A DNA stretch of 64,000 nucleotides from Nitrospirota bacterium (lineage in GTDB: Bacteria > Nitrospirota > Thermodesulfovibrionia > Thermodesulfovibrionales > JdFR-88): contig JAJYIR010000004.1 of assembly GCA_021789935.1 (NCBI GenBank), forward strand, positions 1 through 64,000. Reading direction: 5' to 3'. The notes under the pieces are model-generated. The model saw only the letters and a program-made list of their open reading frames with translations. It had not been told where the DNA came from and made no database searches. The translations under genes were made by a program, and so were the position numbers. Below, piece by piece: positions 35,909 to 44,542 of the stretch. Positions within the stretch are counted from its first letter, which is position 1. Every line of letters starts with the position of its first letter.

Positions 35909-37150
35909 CTAAATCTTAGCTTTGGGCAGGCTGGTAAGCACTTCCGGCCGTCCGGGCGCAATATAAACCATGTCTTCTATCCTCACGCCGCCCATCCCCG
36001 GCACATATATCCCTGGTTCGATCGTAACAACCGCGCCTATGGGCAACGGCTTATTATCCCTGCCTCGCGGGGAAAGACCTGGTTGTTCATGCACCTCCAG
36101 GCCTACGCCGTGCCCCGTCCCATGCCCGAAAAGCTCCCCATAGCCTGCCTGTTTTATAACATATCTGGCTGAATTGTCAATATCTTTTGGCCTCTTGCCG
36201 ATGCCGTCATCCCGGGTTATAAAGGCTATGGCGTTAAGCTGCGCTTCCAGCACCGTGCGGTAAATCTTCCTTTTTTCCGCAAGACGCTGCACGCCGCCGC
36301 CGCTTGAAAGATCCCCTTTCAGCAGGAACGTCCTGGTCATGTCGGAGAAGTAGCCCTCATACTCGCTGCCCCAGTCTATGACAACCAGGTCCCCGGGTTG
36401 CATTCTGCGCTGGGATGGCCTGGCATGGGGGATTGCCGAGTTCACGCCCGATGCCACTATCGCCGGGAAAGGAAGCTTCGAGGCCCCACCTCTCAAGAGT
36501 GCCTCCTCAAGACGCGCGGCAAGGGCCTTCTCGGTTACGCCCGGTCTTATATGGGCCTTTATCCTGCCGAATGCCTCTTCTGCCCGTTTCACGGCCTCTT
36601 TCATGCACATGATCTCATAGCCGTCTTTTGAAACCCTGAGCCCCTCAACCAAATTCCCACTCGGGACCAGGAAACCCTCGCCGAAAACGCTCCTCAGTTT
36701 TTCATAAAACGCATAGGATGCGGTATTTTCAAACCCCAGTTTTTTAATGCCCATTTTCCTTGAGACCCGTTTTAAAAGCACCCAGAAATTGCCCTTTAAA
36801 ACAATGGTCTCATAAAGGGCCGCCGCCCGGCCCAGGGCGCCCCCGCCATACCTGGAATCGGTAAGGAAGACAGCCCCTGTCCGGGAAACAAGCACGTGGC
36901 CCGCGGAACCGGCAAAACCGGTCAGATAACGGACATTGGGCATATTGCTTACCAGCAGGGCATCCGCTTTTTTAAGCGATTTCCTCAGCGCGGACAGTCT
37001 TTTTTGAAGCGATGCGTTTAAGGGAAGGCTGTCAGGCCTCTGAAGGTCATTACGTTTCAGGACGGCATCCCTCGCGTTTCTTCCTGTTTTTTCATTCAGC
37101 GGTATCCGGCTCTGCGCCCATGAGTATTTTTTGGGCGGCCCTGAGCGCAA
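35909..37150 (-). CDS. pepP: Xaa-Pro aminopeptidase (M24), start uncertain
   Basis: A dinuclear metal peptidase that removes N-terminal residues next to proline. The C-terminal M24 domain has [20 protein letters not shown] (two metal Asp), [14 protein letters not shown] (metal His), and TIEPGIY plus GVRIED (metal Glu). The N-terminal creatinase-like domain starts near [19 protein letters not shown]. The frame opens with a TTG at 37150 well inside aroQ, which is implausible, and no ATG precedes the domain. An ATG overlapping the aroQ stop (ATGA, 37093-37095) would give [10 protein letters not shown] if the following six-A run (minus strand, 37087-37092) had seven A. I suspect a homopolymer miscall or real slippage. 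Confidence 0.9.
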   Translation of the reverse strand: MRSGPPKKYSWAQSRIPLNEKTGRNARDAVLKRNDLQRPDSLPLNASLQKRLSALRKSLKKADALLVSNMPNVRYLTGFAGSAGHVLVSRTGAVFLTDSRYGGGALGRAAALYETIVLKGNFWVLLKRVSRKMGIKKLGFENTASYAFYEKLRSVFGEGFLVPSGNLVEGLRVSKDGYEIMCMKEAVKRAEEAFGRIKAHIRPGVTEKALAARLEEALLRGGASKLPFPAIVASGVNSAIPHARPSQRRMQPGDLVVIDWGSEYEGYFSDMTRTFLLKGDLSSGGGVQRLAEKRKIYRTVLEAQLNAIAFITRDDGIGKRPKDIDNSARYVIKQAGYGELFGHGTGHGVGLEVHEQPGLSPRGRDNKPLPIGAVVTIEPGIYVPGMGGVRIEDMVYIAPGRPEVLTSLPKAKI

Positions 37151-37544
37151 GCATATAACTGCCGGGCCCGAAACCGCTTATCTGCCCAAGAGCGACCTCA
37201 GCAATGAAAGAGTGCCTGCGAAACTCCTCGCGCTTATGTATATTTGACAGGTGGACCTCGATGGCCGGCTTGGCCACTGCCGCTATCGCGTCCCTTATGG
37301 CGATGCTGGTGTGCGTGTAGGCGGCAGCGTTTATTATGAGAAGGTCATAATCGGATTTTTGTATGGAATCAACGATCTCCGCCTCGCTGTTTGTCTGCAT
37401 GGACGAAATTTCCAGGCCGAGCCGGCCCGCCAGATTTTTCATGGCTGAATCTATTTCCGCCAGGGCGACAGTGCCGTAAACCAGCGTCTCCCGCTTTCCA
37501 AGCAGGTTCAGATTTGGCCCGTGTATGACCTTTACCTTTGGCAT
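37092..37544 (-). CDS. aroQ: Type II 3-dehydroquinate dehydratase
   Basis: AroQ dehydrates 3-dehydroquinate to 3-dehydroshikimate in the shikimate pathway. The 150 residues contain [12 protein letters not shown] followed by the catalytic Tyr (LVYG), the lid, [16 protein letters not shown], and [18 protein letters not shown] with the catalytic His. The shikimate pathway also feeds the futalosine route through chorismate. It lies 1 bp after copZ. Confidence 0.97.
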   Translation of the reverse strand: MPKVKVIHGPNLNLLGKRETLVYGTVALAEIDSAMKNLAGRLGLEISSMQTNSEAEIVDSIQKSDYDLLIINAAAYTHTSIAIRDAIAAVAKPAIEVHLSNIHKREEFRRHSFIAEVALGQISGFGPGSYMLALRAAQKILMGAEPDTAE

Positions 37545-37545
37545 T

Positions 37546-37752
37546 CTAGTCCTTCACCACCTTGTACCCAGCCTCCGTTATGGCACGCTCTATCTCTTCA
37601 GGCACGACCTTCCCCTCCTCATACTTTACGGTGGCCTTTCCCAACTCGACATGCGCGCTTTGCACTCCCTTGAGCCCTTCCACCGCCTTTTTCACCGCCA
37701 TGACGCAGTGCTGACAGCTCATTCCCTCTATCCTGAAGGCAGCTTCCCGCAT
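37546..37752 (-). CDS. Heavy-metal-associated domain copper chaperone, CopZ-like
   Basis: A 68-residue single HMA domain with the metal motif GMSCQHC (Cys 13 and 16), a ferredoxin-like fold that carries Cu(I) to P-type ATPases or regulators. It has no signal peptide and should be cytoplasmic. It heads the aroQ-pepP-efp-acc run; no copper ATPase is nearby, so its partner is unknown. Confidence 0.93.
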   Translation of the reverse strand: MREAAFRIEGMSCQHCVMAVKKAVEGLKGVQSAHVELGKATVKYEEGKVVPEEIERAITEAGYKVVKD

Positions 37753-37886
37753 TTGACCGCTCCTTCCTGAGAAAAAGAATTTTGAGAATTAAACGAGATT
37801 GCTCAAGCCGGGCATTATACAGATACAAAATGCCGCAATCATTATATAGGATGAACGGCTCTTTTTGAAGGTTTTTTTATTTCTTA

Positions 37887-39062
37887 TCAGGAGTTTTCCG
37901 GCGGCCCGTTCTTTCTTTTCTGCGCCGATTGAAGAAAGGACTCCAGCATAGAGGTCCTGATCTCATTCTCCAGGCCAAGTAGCCTGATAAGAACTTTCAG
38001 CTCTTCAAGCTTTTGCATGGCAGGCATGTCTGCGGGAAAAAGCTCCAGCCTCCTTCTAAGGACCATAAACCCCCGGGCGTATTCTCCGCTGCGGACAAGA
38101 TCATCGGCCCTCTTTAAGTCCTTTCCTCCGTCATCTTCTTCCAGCACGTTTTTTTCCGCTTCCCCATATGCCTCCTCTTCACTTGAAGGCCCTTCGATCA
38201 ACCCCGACGCCTCAGGCCGCACGCCTTCAGCTTCATCAAGAACCGCCTCAGGCTGCCCGCCCCCGGCTTCATCAAGGACGCTTTCAAGTACCCTGTCAAA
38301 AGGCGGGCACGCCCCAATGTTTTCTTCATGGAGAATTTCCTCGCCCTTGAATACATCCGCAGGGCCGGAAGGGGCGGACTCGTTAAACCAGTTGGATATG
38401 TCATGCTGGGGCTCCAAGCCTTCCTCTGCGGGCAGCTCTTCCACTTCTTGCCACCTGTTTTTCATCCCAGCTTCTTCACTGAAAGGGCCCTCCGCCGTTT
38501 CCCCGTGGGGAAAATCTTCATTTGCCGGCTCCTGCGGCCCTTGCCCTTGAATATACTGCCGGGACACCTCTTCCGAAAGGACAAAGGGCTTGTTTTCGGG
38601 AGTTTCTGTTTTTGTTTCCACTTTCATTTCGTGCAGGTCGCCTTCATGCGAAGACTCCGGCAAAGCGGAGTCCTTCAACTTTTTAAGGGCCGCTTCCGCC
38701 TCGGTGTCAAGCGGATTAAGGCGAATGACCGTCTCGTATGCCTCCCTCGCCTTTTCTGCGTCTTCCATCATCATATATATATCGGCGAGCTTTCTTTGCG
38801 CAAACAGGTTGCCGGGTATTGCTTTTGCGACCAGGCTGAATTCGGTAAGGGCGTTTTCGAGCTTGTTTTCCTCGAGGTATATCTTGCCGAGCGCAACGCG
38901 TGCGCTCATGTAATCGGGCTGTCTCTCCAGGCCTTCCGTAAGGACATGCACAGCCTCTTCAACCATTCCTTCTTTCCTGTAGAGGTCAGCAAGGGGGATG
39001 AATGACCTGGAGTTGGGGTCTCTCCGTACCCTTTCCTTTAATCTCTCCAGTTCGCCGGACAT
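37887..39062 (-). CDS. TPR-repeat protein with acidic linker
   Basis: A 391-residue soluble protein. Residues 1-130 form three to four tetratricopeptide repeats (RSFIPLADLYRKEGMVEEAV, ARVALGKIYLEENKLENAL, AQRKLADIYMMMEDAEKAREAYETVI). The middle, about 145-320, is rich in Glu, Pro and Gly and includes near-duplicate VLDEAxGxxPEA units, so is probably disordered. A C-terminal helical part (about 320-391) resembles another TPR-like pair. No signal peptide is present. It is the last gene of the yicC-gmk-rpoZ-coaBC transcript, 41 bp after coaBC. Function unknown; a scaffolding role is usual for such proteins. Confidence 0.8.
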   Translation of the reverse strand: MSGELERLKERVRRDPNSRSFIPLADLYRKEGMVEEAVHVLTEGLERQPDYMSARVALGKIYLEENKLENALTEFSLVAKAIPGNLFAQRKLADIYMMMEDAEKAREAYETVIRLNPLDTEAEAALKKLKDSALPESSHEGDLHEMKVETKTETPENKPFVLSEEVSRQYIQGQGPQEPANEDFPHGETAEGPFSEEAGMKNRWQEVEELPAEEGLEPQHDISNWFNESAPSGPADVFKGEEILHEENIGACPPFDRVLESVLDEAGGGQPEAVLDEAEGVRPEASGLIEGPSSEEEAYGEAEKNVLEEDDGGKDLKRADDLVRSGEYARGFMVLRRRLELFPADMPAMQKLEELKVLIRLLGLENEIRTSMLESFLQSAQKRKNGPPENS

Positions 39063-39103
39063 ATCTAGATTCTTAAATAACCATGCCTAAAAAATCAAGT
39101 GTT

Positions 39104-40324
39104 TTAAAAGGTTTCTTTATCTTTATCCCGGACCGCCAAGGCCAGTATCCTGTCCAGGATAAGATGGGCGAGGTCTTCTTTTTCCATAACAGGGACGTCC
39201 TCCCGCCGGTCGTCCCGCCCAAAAATGGAAACCTGATTCGTATCGCAATCGAAACCAGCCCCGGCCTTCGTAACGTCATTGAATATGATCATGTCCAGGT
39301 CCTTTTTCTCAAGCTTCTCCTGGGCCCTTTCGAAAAGGCGCCCTGTTTCAGCCGCGAATCCCACAGTAAAGGGCCTTCGATTCAGCCTTGAGACCTCAAG
39401 TAAAATATCATGTGTTGCTTTAAGTCTTAAGTCGTATGTATCTGATTTTACAATTTTTCTTGCAGAAGATACTTCAGGGGTAAAATCGGACGGGGCGGCC
39501 GCCATAATAAGTATCCGGGAAGACGGGGCCTCTTTAAGGACGGAATCCTTCATCTCGCTTGTGGTTTCAACCCTGATGAGCTTTTCGACTGGCGGGGGCG
39601 TCAGAGCCGTGGGGCCGGTCACCAGGGTAACGGCAGCGCCCCTTGAGGCGGCCGCCCTTGCAAGGGCAAACCCCATTTTACCGCTTGATCGATTAGATAT
39701 GAACCTTACCGGGTCAAGGGGTTCTCTTGTGGGGCCTGCGGTCACAAGCACGCTTTGCCCTTCCAGGTCCTTTGGAGTAAAGGCGCTCCTGGCGGCGTCC
39801 ATGATCCTTTCAATCCCGGCCATCCGCCCAACGCCTTCAACTCCGCAGGCGAGCGCTCCGGTTTCGGGCTCTATTTCAGTCACGCCAAGGGACCTTAAAA
39901 ATTCCAGGTTTTTCCCGAATGTTTTATGCGTGTACATGCCGGGATTCATGGCCGGAGCGATTATAGTGCCGCCATGCCAAGCCAGGAAGAAGGCGGAAAT
40001 AAGGTCATCGGCGATGCCGTTTGCCAGCTTGCCCAAGGTATTGGCAGTGGCCGGGGCTATGATGAAAAGTTCGGCCCAGGACGCGAGGTTTACATGGGCC
40101 AAAGGCTCCTCCCAGAGCCCTGTCAGCGGTTTTTTTGCCGCTCCGCTTGCCAGCTCCAGGGAAAGGGGCGTTATAAAATTCAATGAAGCAGATGTCATCA
40201 TTACTCTGACATCCGCTTCTTCGTCTTTCAGCCTCCGGACGAGCTCCACCGCCTTGTAAGCGGCAACGCTGCCCGTTACGCCAACCAGAAGTCTTTTATT
40301 CTTTAGTGGGCTCCTCTTCGGCAT
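39104..40324 (-). CDS. coaBC: Bifunctional phosphopantothenoylcysteine decarboxylase/ligase
   Basis: CoaBC makes 4'-phosphopantetheine from phosphopantothenate and cysteine in CoA synthesis. From the ATG at 40324 the protein has 406 residues, the normal size; it begins with the flavin-site strand LLVGVTGSVAAYKAVEL. The CoaC half has PATANTLGKLANGIADDL, PAMNPGMY and the catalytic Cys in GALACGVEG. The CoaB half starts at VLVTAGPTREPLDPVRFISNRSSGKMG. The frame stays open for another 60 codons upstream inside rpoZ, but those residues are Arg/Ser-rich and not part of the family. The start overlaps rpoZ by 28 bp. Confidence 0.95.
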   Translation of the reverse strand: MPKRSPLKNKRLLVGVTGSVAAYKAVELVRRLKDEEADVRVMMTSASLNFITPLSLELASGAAKKPLTGLWEEPLAHVNLASWAELFIIAPATANTLGKLANGIADDLISAFFLAWHGGTIIAPAMNPGMYTHKTFGKNLEFLRSLGVTEIEPETGALACGVEGVGRMAGIERIMDAARSAFTPKDLEGQSVLVTAGPTREPLDPVRFISNRSSGKMGFALARAAASRGAAVTLVTGPTALTPPPVEKLIRVETTSEMKDSVLKEAPSSRILIMAAAPSDFTPEVSSARKIVKSDTYDLRLKATHDILLEVSRLNRRPFTVGFAAETGRLFERAQEKLEKKDLDMIIFNDVTKAGAGFDCDTNQVSIFGRDDRREDVPVMEKEDLAHLILDRILALAVRDKDKETF

Positions 40325-40703
40325 CCTTTTCAGTAAACAGCTCCTCGAGCCCTTCCTTGCCCTTTTCCTCCTTCTCATGGAGATAGACCCTGAGGTCGCG
40401 TTCCAGCTCGGAGAGCTCCTCCGTCCTGGCTTCGCGCTTCTTAGTCTCCAGGAGCCTCCGGATATCGAGCTTTTTGGCCTCTTCGAGTGCCGTGCGGGCC
40501 TCATCCCCTACCAGAAACTCAAGCTGGTCTTCCACCGCCTCCAGTATGCCCTGGGAAGCCATCTTCTTGTATTTGCTGGCGAGCTTTGGTTTTGCGCCGT
40601 AAGAGAGCTCCTTGGCCCTCTGCGACGCAATGGTTACAAGGCGGAACCTGCTGTCTATTTTTTTCTTGTCCATCTTGACGGGAAGCGAAATTATATCCAT
40701 CAT
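40296..40703 (-). CDS. rpoZ: RNA polymerase omega subunit
   Basis: Omega helps assemble and stabilise RNA polymerase by clasping the beta-prime C-terminus. The core is DSRFRLVTIASQRAKELSYGAKP, the standard omega motif, at about 17-39. At 135 residues the protein is longer than the usual 70-90: a charged helical extension from about 70 onward is rich in Glu, Lys and Arg. It overlaps gmk by 4 bp. The gmk-rpoZ-coaBC order is widely conserved and supports the call. Confidence 0.95.
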   Translation of the reverse strand: MMDIISLPVKMDKKKIDSRFRLVTIASQRAKELSYGAKPKLASKYKKMASQGILEAVEDQLEFLVGDEARTALEEAKKLDIRRLLETKKREARTEELSELERDLRVYLHEKEEKGKEGLEELFTEKDAEEEPTKE

Positions 40704-41398
40704 TCAGGTACCTCCTTTTTTTCGGAAAAATTGAAATTACCATGCACCCAGGCCCGGTCAACCCTTTTGAGTGACGACCTGTCCGCAAGTATAACAGCTT
40801 TCAGGCGCTCCAGCGCATCATCAAGCCTGTCGTTCACTATAACATAATCGTACATTTCATACTCTCCTATTTCTCCAAGCGCGTTCTGGAGCCTTAAGGC
40901 GACCTGCTCCTCCCCCTCGGTATCGCGCGCCTCGAGTCTCTGCCTGAGAACCTCCAGTGAAGGCGGCAGAATGAAAATATAAACCGCCCCGGGAAACGGC
41001 CCTTTCGTCTTGAGCTGTTTCGCGCCCTGAGTGTCTATGTCCAGTATGACGTCCTCGCCGCGGGCCATGATAGCCTCCAAATCCTTGCGGGAGGTCCCGT
41101 AGTAATTCCCGTGCACTCTCGCGCTTTCAAGGAATTCGCCATTTCCGGCCATGCGAAGAAACTCTTTCTGAGAGACAAAATTGTAGTCCACCCCGTCCGC
41201 CTCGCCGGCCCTGGGCTTCCTAGTGGTGTAAGAGACAGACTCCTTCAGGCCTGGGACCATCTTCATGATCTCGCGGCCAAGCGTGGTCTTGCCGGCGCCG
41301 GAAGGCGCGGATATTATGAAAAGCCCTCCGCCTGTCGTCCGTGCGTTTGAGGGTCTGTCCCCCGGTCCGGGGCCGCTGGTTTTATGGTTGCCGCTCAT
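40700..41398 (-). CDS. gmk: Guanylate kinase
   Basis: Gmk converts GMP to GDP. The P-loop is [11 protein letters not shown], followed by [22 protein letters not shown] and a LID with QGAKQLK and [18 protein letters not shown]. The 232 residues include about 25 extra, Gly/Pro-rich N-terminal residues before the first strand. It overlaps remA by 4 bp and rpoZ by 4 bp, so the block yicC-remA-gmk-rpoZ is translationally linked. Confidence 0.97.
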   Translation of the reverse strand: MSGNHKTSGPGPGDRPSNARTTGGGLFIISAPSGAGKTTLGREIMKMVPGLKESVSYTTRKPRAGEADGVDYNFVSQKEFLRMAGNGEFLESARVHGNYYGTSRKDLEAIMARGEDVILDIDTQGAKQLKTKGPFPGAVYIFILPPSLEVLRQRLEARDTEGEEQVALRLQNALGEIGEYEMYDYVIVNDRLDDALERLKAVILADRSSLKRVDRAWVHGNFNFSEKKEVPE

Positions 41399-41673
41399 TC
41401 CGCTGGGATGGGTTTGCCCAGGAATCTCTGGGTGATCGTTTCTGCCTGAAGGGCAGAAAGTATAATATGGTCGCTGTCGGTAACAAGGATGGAGCGGGTG
41501 CGCCTGCCTTCGGTGGCGTCGACGAGCTTGCCCCTGTCGCGGGCCTCTTCCCTAAGGCGCTTTATGGGCGCAGAGCCGGGCGTCAGAATGGCAACCACCT
41601 TCGCCCCGGCAACCATGTTGCCGAAACCTATATTCACAAGTATGGGGGACAGATCGTCTTTTTTAACGGTCAT
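41395..41673 (-). CDS. RemA-like (DUF370) protein
   Basis: A 92-residue protein of the DUF370 family, related to Bacillus RemA, which regulates extracellular-matrix genes and binds DNA. Typical blocks are [25 protein letters not shown], and [30 protein letters not shown] start at the ATG at 41673, 1 bp after yicC; a longer frame to 41757 runs back into yicC and does not fit the family. A DUF370 gene between yicC and gmk is a recurrent arrangement. Confidence 0.92.
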   Translation of the reverse strand: MTVKKDDLSPILVNIGFGNMVAGAKVVAILTPGSAPIKRLREEARDRGKLVDATEGRRTRSILVTDSDHIILSALQAETITQRFLGKPIPAE

Positions 41674-41674
41674 A

Positions 41675-42523
41675 TTACTGAAGATTCTGGGCCTGCTGCC
41701 TGATCCTTTCCACCTCAGTCTTGAACTGGATGTCCCTGCCGGTGATCTCCATCTCACCGGTCTTGGAGCCTACAGTGTTGGCTTCCCGGTTGAGCTCCTG
41801 CAGCAGAAAATCGAGTTCCCTTCCCATTTTATCATTTTTCCCGTTGATCATTCTTTTCATGTGCTCCAGGTGTCCGGTTATTCTGGTGAGCTCCTCAGCT
41901 ATGTCCGCCTTTTCAGCCAGCACCGCCGCCTCCTGTGCCACACGCACCTCATCGATGCCAGCCTCGGCCATCATCGCCCTTATCTTGGCTGCGAACTTTT
42001 CCCTGAGGGCCTGCGCCGTTTTGGGCAGAAGCTCCTTCATCTCGCCGTTTAAGCGCTCCAGAATATCAGCGCGAAAGGAGATGTCCTCTCCTATGATTCG
42101 CCCTTCATTTTGCCTCATCGCCTCCACCTTGGACAGGGCCTCGTCAAAAGCTTCTTTTAAAGAGGCAAGGTCGTAACCGGACTCCTCCGAAAGGAAAAGG
42201 TCCTTAAGCACGATCAGCTCCGCCATGGAAGGGGGCTCAGCGATCTGGAGCTCACGCCTCAATTCATCCAGCCGTGCGTAGAGCTCTTTTGCCACCCTCG
42301 CATCAAGGTTTACCGTCCTTTTCCCCGCCTTTATGTTTACGAACACATCGATCCTGCCGCGGGCGAATTTCTCTTTTATGATGTTCCTCAGCTGGACTTC
42401 CTGCTCCATCAAACCGCAGGGCAGCCTCAGGTTCATCTCCAGGTACCTGCCGTTTAAGGAGCGTATCTCTACCCGGAAATCGCCTTTTTCACTGGACCCG
42501 AAGCCTGTCATCCCTTGAAGCAT
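41675..42523 (-). CDS. yicC: YicC-family endoribonuclease
   Basis: The 282 residues begin [12 protein letters not shown], the family hallmark, followed by [18 protein letters not shown], and end with the DUF1732 region containing [21 protein letters not shown]. coli YicC has RNase activity and promotes small-RNA decay. It is the first gene of the gmk-rpoZ operon. Length is normal. Confidence 0.95.
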   Translation of the reverse strand: MLQGMTGFGSSEKGDFRVEIRSLNGRYLEMNLRLPCGLMEQEVQLRNIIKEKFARGRIDVFVNIKAGKRTVNLDARVAKELYARLDELRRELQIAEPPSMAELIVLKDLFLSEESGYDLASLKEAFDEALSKVEAMRQNEGRIIGEDISFRADILERLNGEMKELLPKTAQALREKFAAKIRAMMAEAGIDEVRVAQEAAVLAEKADIAEELTRITGHLEHMKRMINGKNDKMGRELDFLLQELNREANTVGSKTGEMEITGRDIQFKTEVERIRQQAQNLQ

Positions 42524-42855
42524 AGATAAAATATTAAATCAGGCGAGGGAGTTAGTCAAAGGAAATGTATAGTGAGCGTGTCCTGCAGGGCAGCGAACGA
42601 ACCACGATAAACCGGATTTCCCTGCATTCGATTCCCAAAGGGAATAAAACGTTCAACGGAAGCAAATCAATACATTCGCTTCCAGAAGGACGCAAAAAAG
42701 GCTGCCATAATTAACCGATGGGGCCACAGGGGCCAAAAAAATTATCAAAATGTTTGACAGGCCTTAAATTGACAGAAATCCTGATAAATTTATATAATTT
42801 GTCGTATTTTCCATCAAATAAAAAAAATCAAGGAGGGACGGGAAACGAGGACATT
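42524..42855. other. Intergenic region between divergent yicC and dsrE-like operons
   Basis: About 330 bp with no gene. It contains a near-consensus promoter for the plus-strand sulfur operon, an ATTCCC-AAA-GGGAAT palindrome (about 42628-42643), and a GGAAGC...GCTTCC inverted repeat (about 42658-42683). AAGGAGG at 42829-42835 lies too far (about 20 bp) from the first ATG, which uses GAGG nearer by. Confidence 0.55.
42769..42798 (+). promoter_or_regulatory. Near-consensus sigma-70 promoter of the dsrE-like operon
   Basis: TTGACA (42769-42774) and TATAAT (42793-42798) match consensus exactly and are 18 bp apart. The leader to the ATG at 42856 would be about 50 bases. A second TTGACA lies 15 bp upstream as part of a TTGACAG direct repeat. 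It is the strongest promoter seen in the window, which suggests high constitutive expression or a repressor. Confidence 0.75.
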
Positions 42856-43158
42856 ATGAAAATAGGAATGCTCATCACACAAACCACTCACGCCGGCAAG
42901 ATCGTGGAGATCACCAAAGAGGCTGTAAAAAGAGGTCATAGCGTGAGCATATTCATGACTGACGACGGCATCTACCTGGTAAAAAACTGTGCGATTACGG
43001 ACTTGAGAAAGCTTGAAAACGTGGACTTGAGCCTCTGTAATTACAGCGCAAAAGGCAGATACCTGGAAGAAAAGGAAATCCCCGAAGGCATTATAAACGG
43101 CACGCAATACCAGAACGCGCTTATTCACAACGAGTGCGACAAGGTACTGGTTTTTTAG
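42856..43158 (+). CDS. DsrE-family sulfur carrier-like protein
   Basis: A 100-residue cytoplasmic protein with the DsrE/TusD Rossmann-like pattern: MKIGMLITQ strand, helix with IVEITKEAVKRGHSV, SIFMTDDGIYLV, and the segment VDLSLCNYSAKGR, where the Cys at about 60 corresponds to the DsrE sulfur-binding Cys; it ends NECDKVLVF. DsrE-type proteins take persulfide sulfur from TusA. GAGG precedes the ATG by 6 bp. It is first of three small genes with spacings of 11 and 14 bp, like a reduced dsrEFH/tusDCB set. Confidence 0.8.
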   Translation: MKIGMLITQTTHAGKIVEITKEAVKRGHSVSIFMTDDGIYLVKNCAITDLRKLENVDLSLCNYSAKGRYLEEKEIPEGIINGTQYQNALIHNECDKVLVF

Positions 43159-43169
43159 GAGGGGCGGAT

Positions 43170-43442
43170 ATGGCGAGAAAGATAGCTATTTTAGTGAGAG
43201 ACAGGCAAAGCGAGGCATTCAGGATCAGCGCTGGCCTTATCGTTCTGGACGACGTGATAGATATATTCGTCCTCGACAGGAAGGTGGAAACGGACCCTGA
43301 CACGCAGAGAAATTATGAGCTTTGCAGGGATATGGACCTGAAGATATTCACCAACAACAGGGAGAACCCGGAGATGGAGTTCCTGGCCACGGACGCCATG
43401 GCAGACAAGCTCACCGAGTACGATTTCATAGACCCTTACTAG
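43170..43442 (+). CDS. DsrF/TusC-like small protein
   Basis: A 90-residue protein starting MARKIAILVRDRQSEAFRIS, followed by IVLDDVIDIFVLDRKVE and DMDLKIFTNN, a DsrE/DsrF-like alternating strand-helix pattern. One Cys (about 50, in YELCRDMD) is present; the usual central Cys position is not obvious, as in many TusC/DsrF. AGGAGGGG lies upstream of the ATG. The frame could extend 12 codons upstream, overlapping the previous gene, but the ribosome site favours 43170. Its place between DsrE- and DsrH-like genes drives the call. Confidence 0.68.
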   Translation: MARKIAILVRDRQSEAFRISAGLIVLDDVIDIFVLDRKVETDPDTQRNYELCRDMDLKIFTNNRENPEMEFLATDAMADKLTEYDFIDPY

Positions 43443-43456
43443 GCAGGAGGCTACCC

Positions 43457-43621
43457 ATGAAGATATTATATATTTTAAAGAAGGACCTGGACGCGACCGG
43501 CCAGCAGATCCTGGAGAGGCATAAGGCGGCCCAGCAGGTAACAGTCGTCAGGCTCAATGAAAAATCCGCCTCCGAAATACTCGACCTGATAGAGTCCAAT
43601 GACAAATTGATCATGTGGTAA
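43457..43621 (+). CDS. 54-residue DsrH/TusB-like protein without cysteine
   Basis: A short protein reading MKILYILKKDLDATGQQIL with a second strand VTVVRLNE and an end LIESNDKLIMW. The opening strand, helix and closing strand resemble a shortened DsrH/TusB, the smallest subunit of the DsrEFH hexamer. It contains no Cys, whereas many DsrH carry one. GGAGG lies 8 bp before the ATG. It is the third gene of the operon and is followed by a strong terminator. The family call rests mostly on context. Confidence 0.6.
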   Translation: MKILYILKKDLDATGQQILERHKAAQQVTVVRLNEKSASEILDLIESNDKLIMW

Positions 43622-43690
43622 GAGTTTTTTGATTTTTGATTTTTGTTTTTTTCGAGTTTTTTGCTCAAGGGCTTTTAAAAAGTAAAATAA

Positions 43691-43722
43691 AAAAACGGGC
43701 AGGAAAACCTGCCCGTTTTTTT
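43691..43722. terminator. Bidirectional intrinsic terminator between two sulfur operons
   Basis: CGGGCAGG and CCTGCCCG form an 8-bp perfect stem around AAAA, with an A tract on the left (43691-43695) and seven T on the right (43716-43722). It thus works for the plus-strand dsrE-like operon and the minus-strand tusA-SQR-DUF1641 operon that converge here. Confidence 0.92.
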
Positions 43723-43744
43723 ATAGGTTTTTTCCTACTCTTTT

Positions 43745-44542
43745 CTAGGACTTGTCGTATGCGCTCATAAGGCAGTGGCGCATATTTCTCGCCAATCTGG
43801 CCATGAACTGCAACCCCATCTGCACATCGGGGTCCCTCATGGTGGACAATAAGGCTTTGATCCCCGGCTTCGGGGGGTCGGCCTTGGCCTCATCCACGGT
43901 ATTGGACACGCACCTGATCGTGCTCCTTATAATATCCGTGAGGTGAGGGGCGGAAACCTCCTCGACAAATGCCGCGGCGAAAGAGGCAAGCCTGTTGACC
44001 ATGCTGTCCGTGACCGCGTCTGTCATGAAGCTCGCCATGTACGAGGCCCCAGCCAGGTTTTTAAGGTTCCCGGATTTTTGGAGGCCCTTGAGCTCCCGGA
44101 CCGCCTCAAGCAAAGAGGGGTCTGCAGCCTCGTTGGCAATGCTGTAAAGCACTTCCATGATGGCCGCGTTTCTTTCAACCATCTTGGTGGTAGTAGAATT
44201 CAACATGAAAGAGATGTTGTCTGTCAGCTCAAAAAGGTCCGTGAGCTTCCCCGTTCTGTGGATCTCCTTCAGCTCCTTCAGAGACGCCAGTATCTCGGGG
44301 CTTGCGGCCTCCGAGGCGATCTCCATCAGGTTCTCCGCCATGGCGGCGTTCTTGTTGACCATCGTGTCTGTCATGCCGTCTTTCATGAAACCGATGGCCT
44401 GCACCGCCTGGAAAAAGGAGTCCATAACGCCCGTGGACTGCAACTCCGTCAGCCGGTCAATCAGGCTGCTAAGGGCGTTAATAGTGGCCGGGTCAGACAG
44501 CTTTTCTGCCAGCTGGGTGCCCGAGTTTTTTCCTTCTTCCAT
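43745..44542 (-). CDS. DUF1641 protein with three helical repeats
   Basis: A 265-residue helical protein of the DUF1641 family. Three repeats of about 60 residues are visible (about 18-79, 80-139, 140-200), each with an LKELxxxxxTGxLxDLF-like helix, an ISFM segment and a VxxNAAxxExL helix ending near A-S/D-P. The function is unknown. DUF1641 genes are often found beside SQR-like flavoproteins in sulfur-metabolising bacteria and archaea, and here the gene overlaps the SQR-like stop by 1 bp, which suggests a complex or membrane-recruitment role. There is no signal peptide or clear membrane span. Confidence 0.85.
   Translation of the reverse strand: MEEGKNSGTQLAEKLSDPATINALSSLIDRLTELQSTGVMDSFFQAVQAIGFMKDGMTDTMVNKNAAMAENLMEIASEAASPEILASLKELKEIHRTGKLTDLFELTDNISFMLNSTTTKMVERNAAIMEVLYSIANEAADPSLLEAVRELKGLQKSGNLKNLAGASYMASFMTDAVTDSMVNRLASFAAAFVEEVSAPHLTDIIRSTIRCVSNTVDEAKADPPKPGIKALLSTMRDPDVQMGLQFMARLARNMRHCLMSAYDKS

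Noticed and set aside
39279-40259. 326-codon plus-strand frame opposite coaBC
   Set aside because: CoaBC motifs on the minus strand are unambiguous; the opposite frame is low-complexity.
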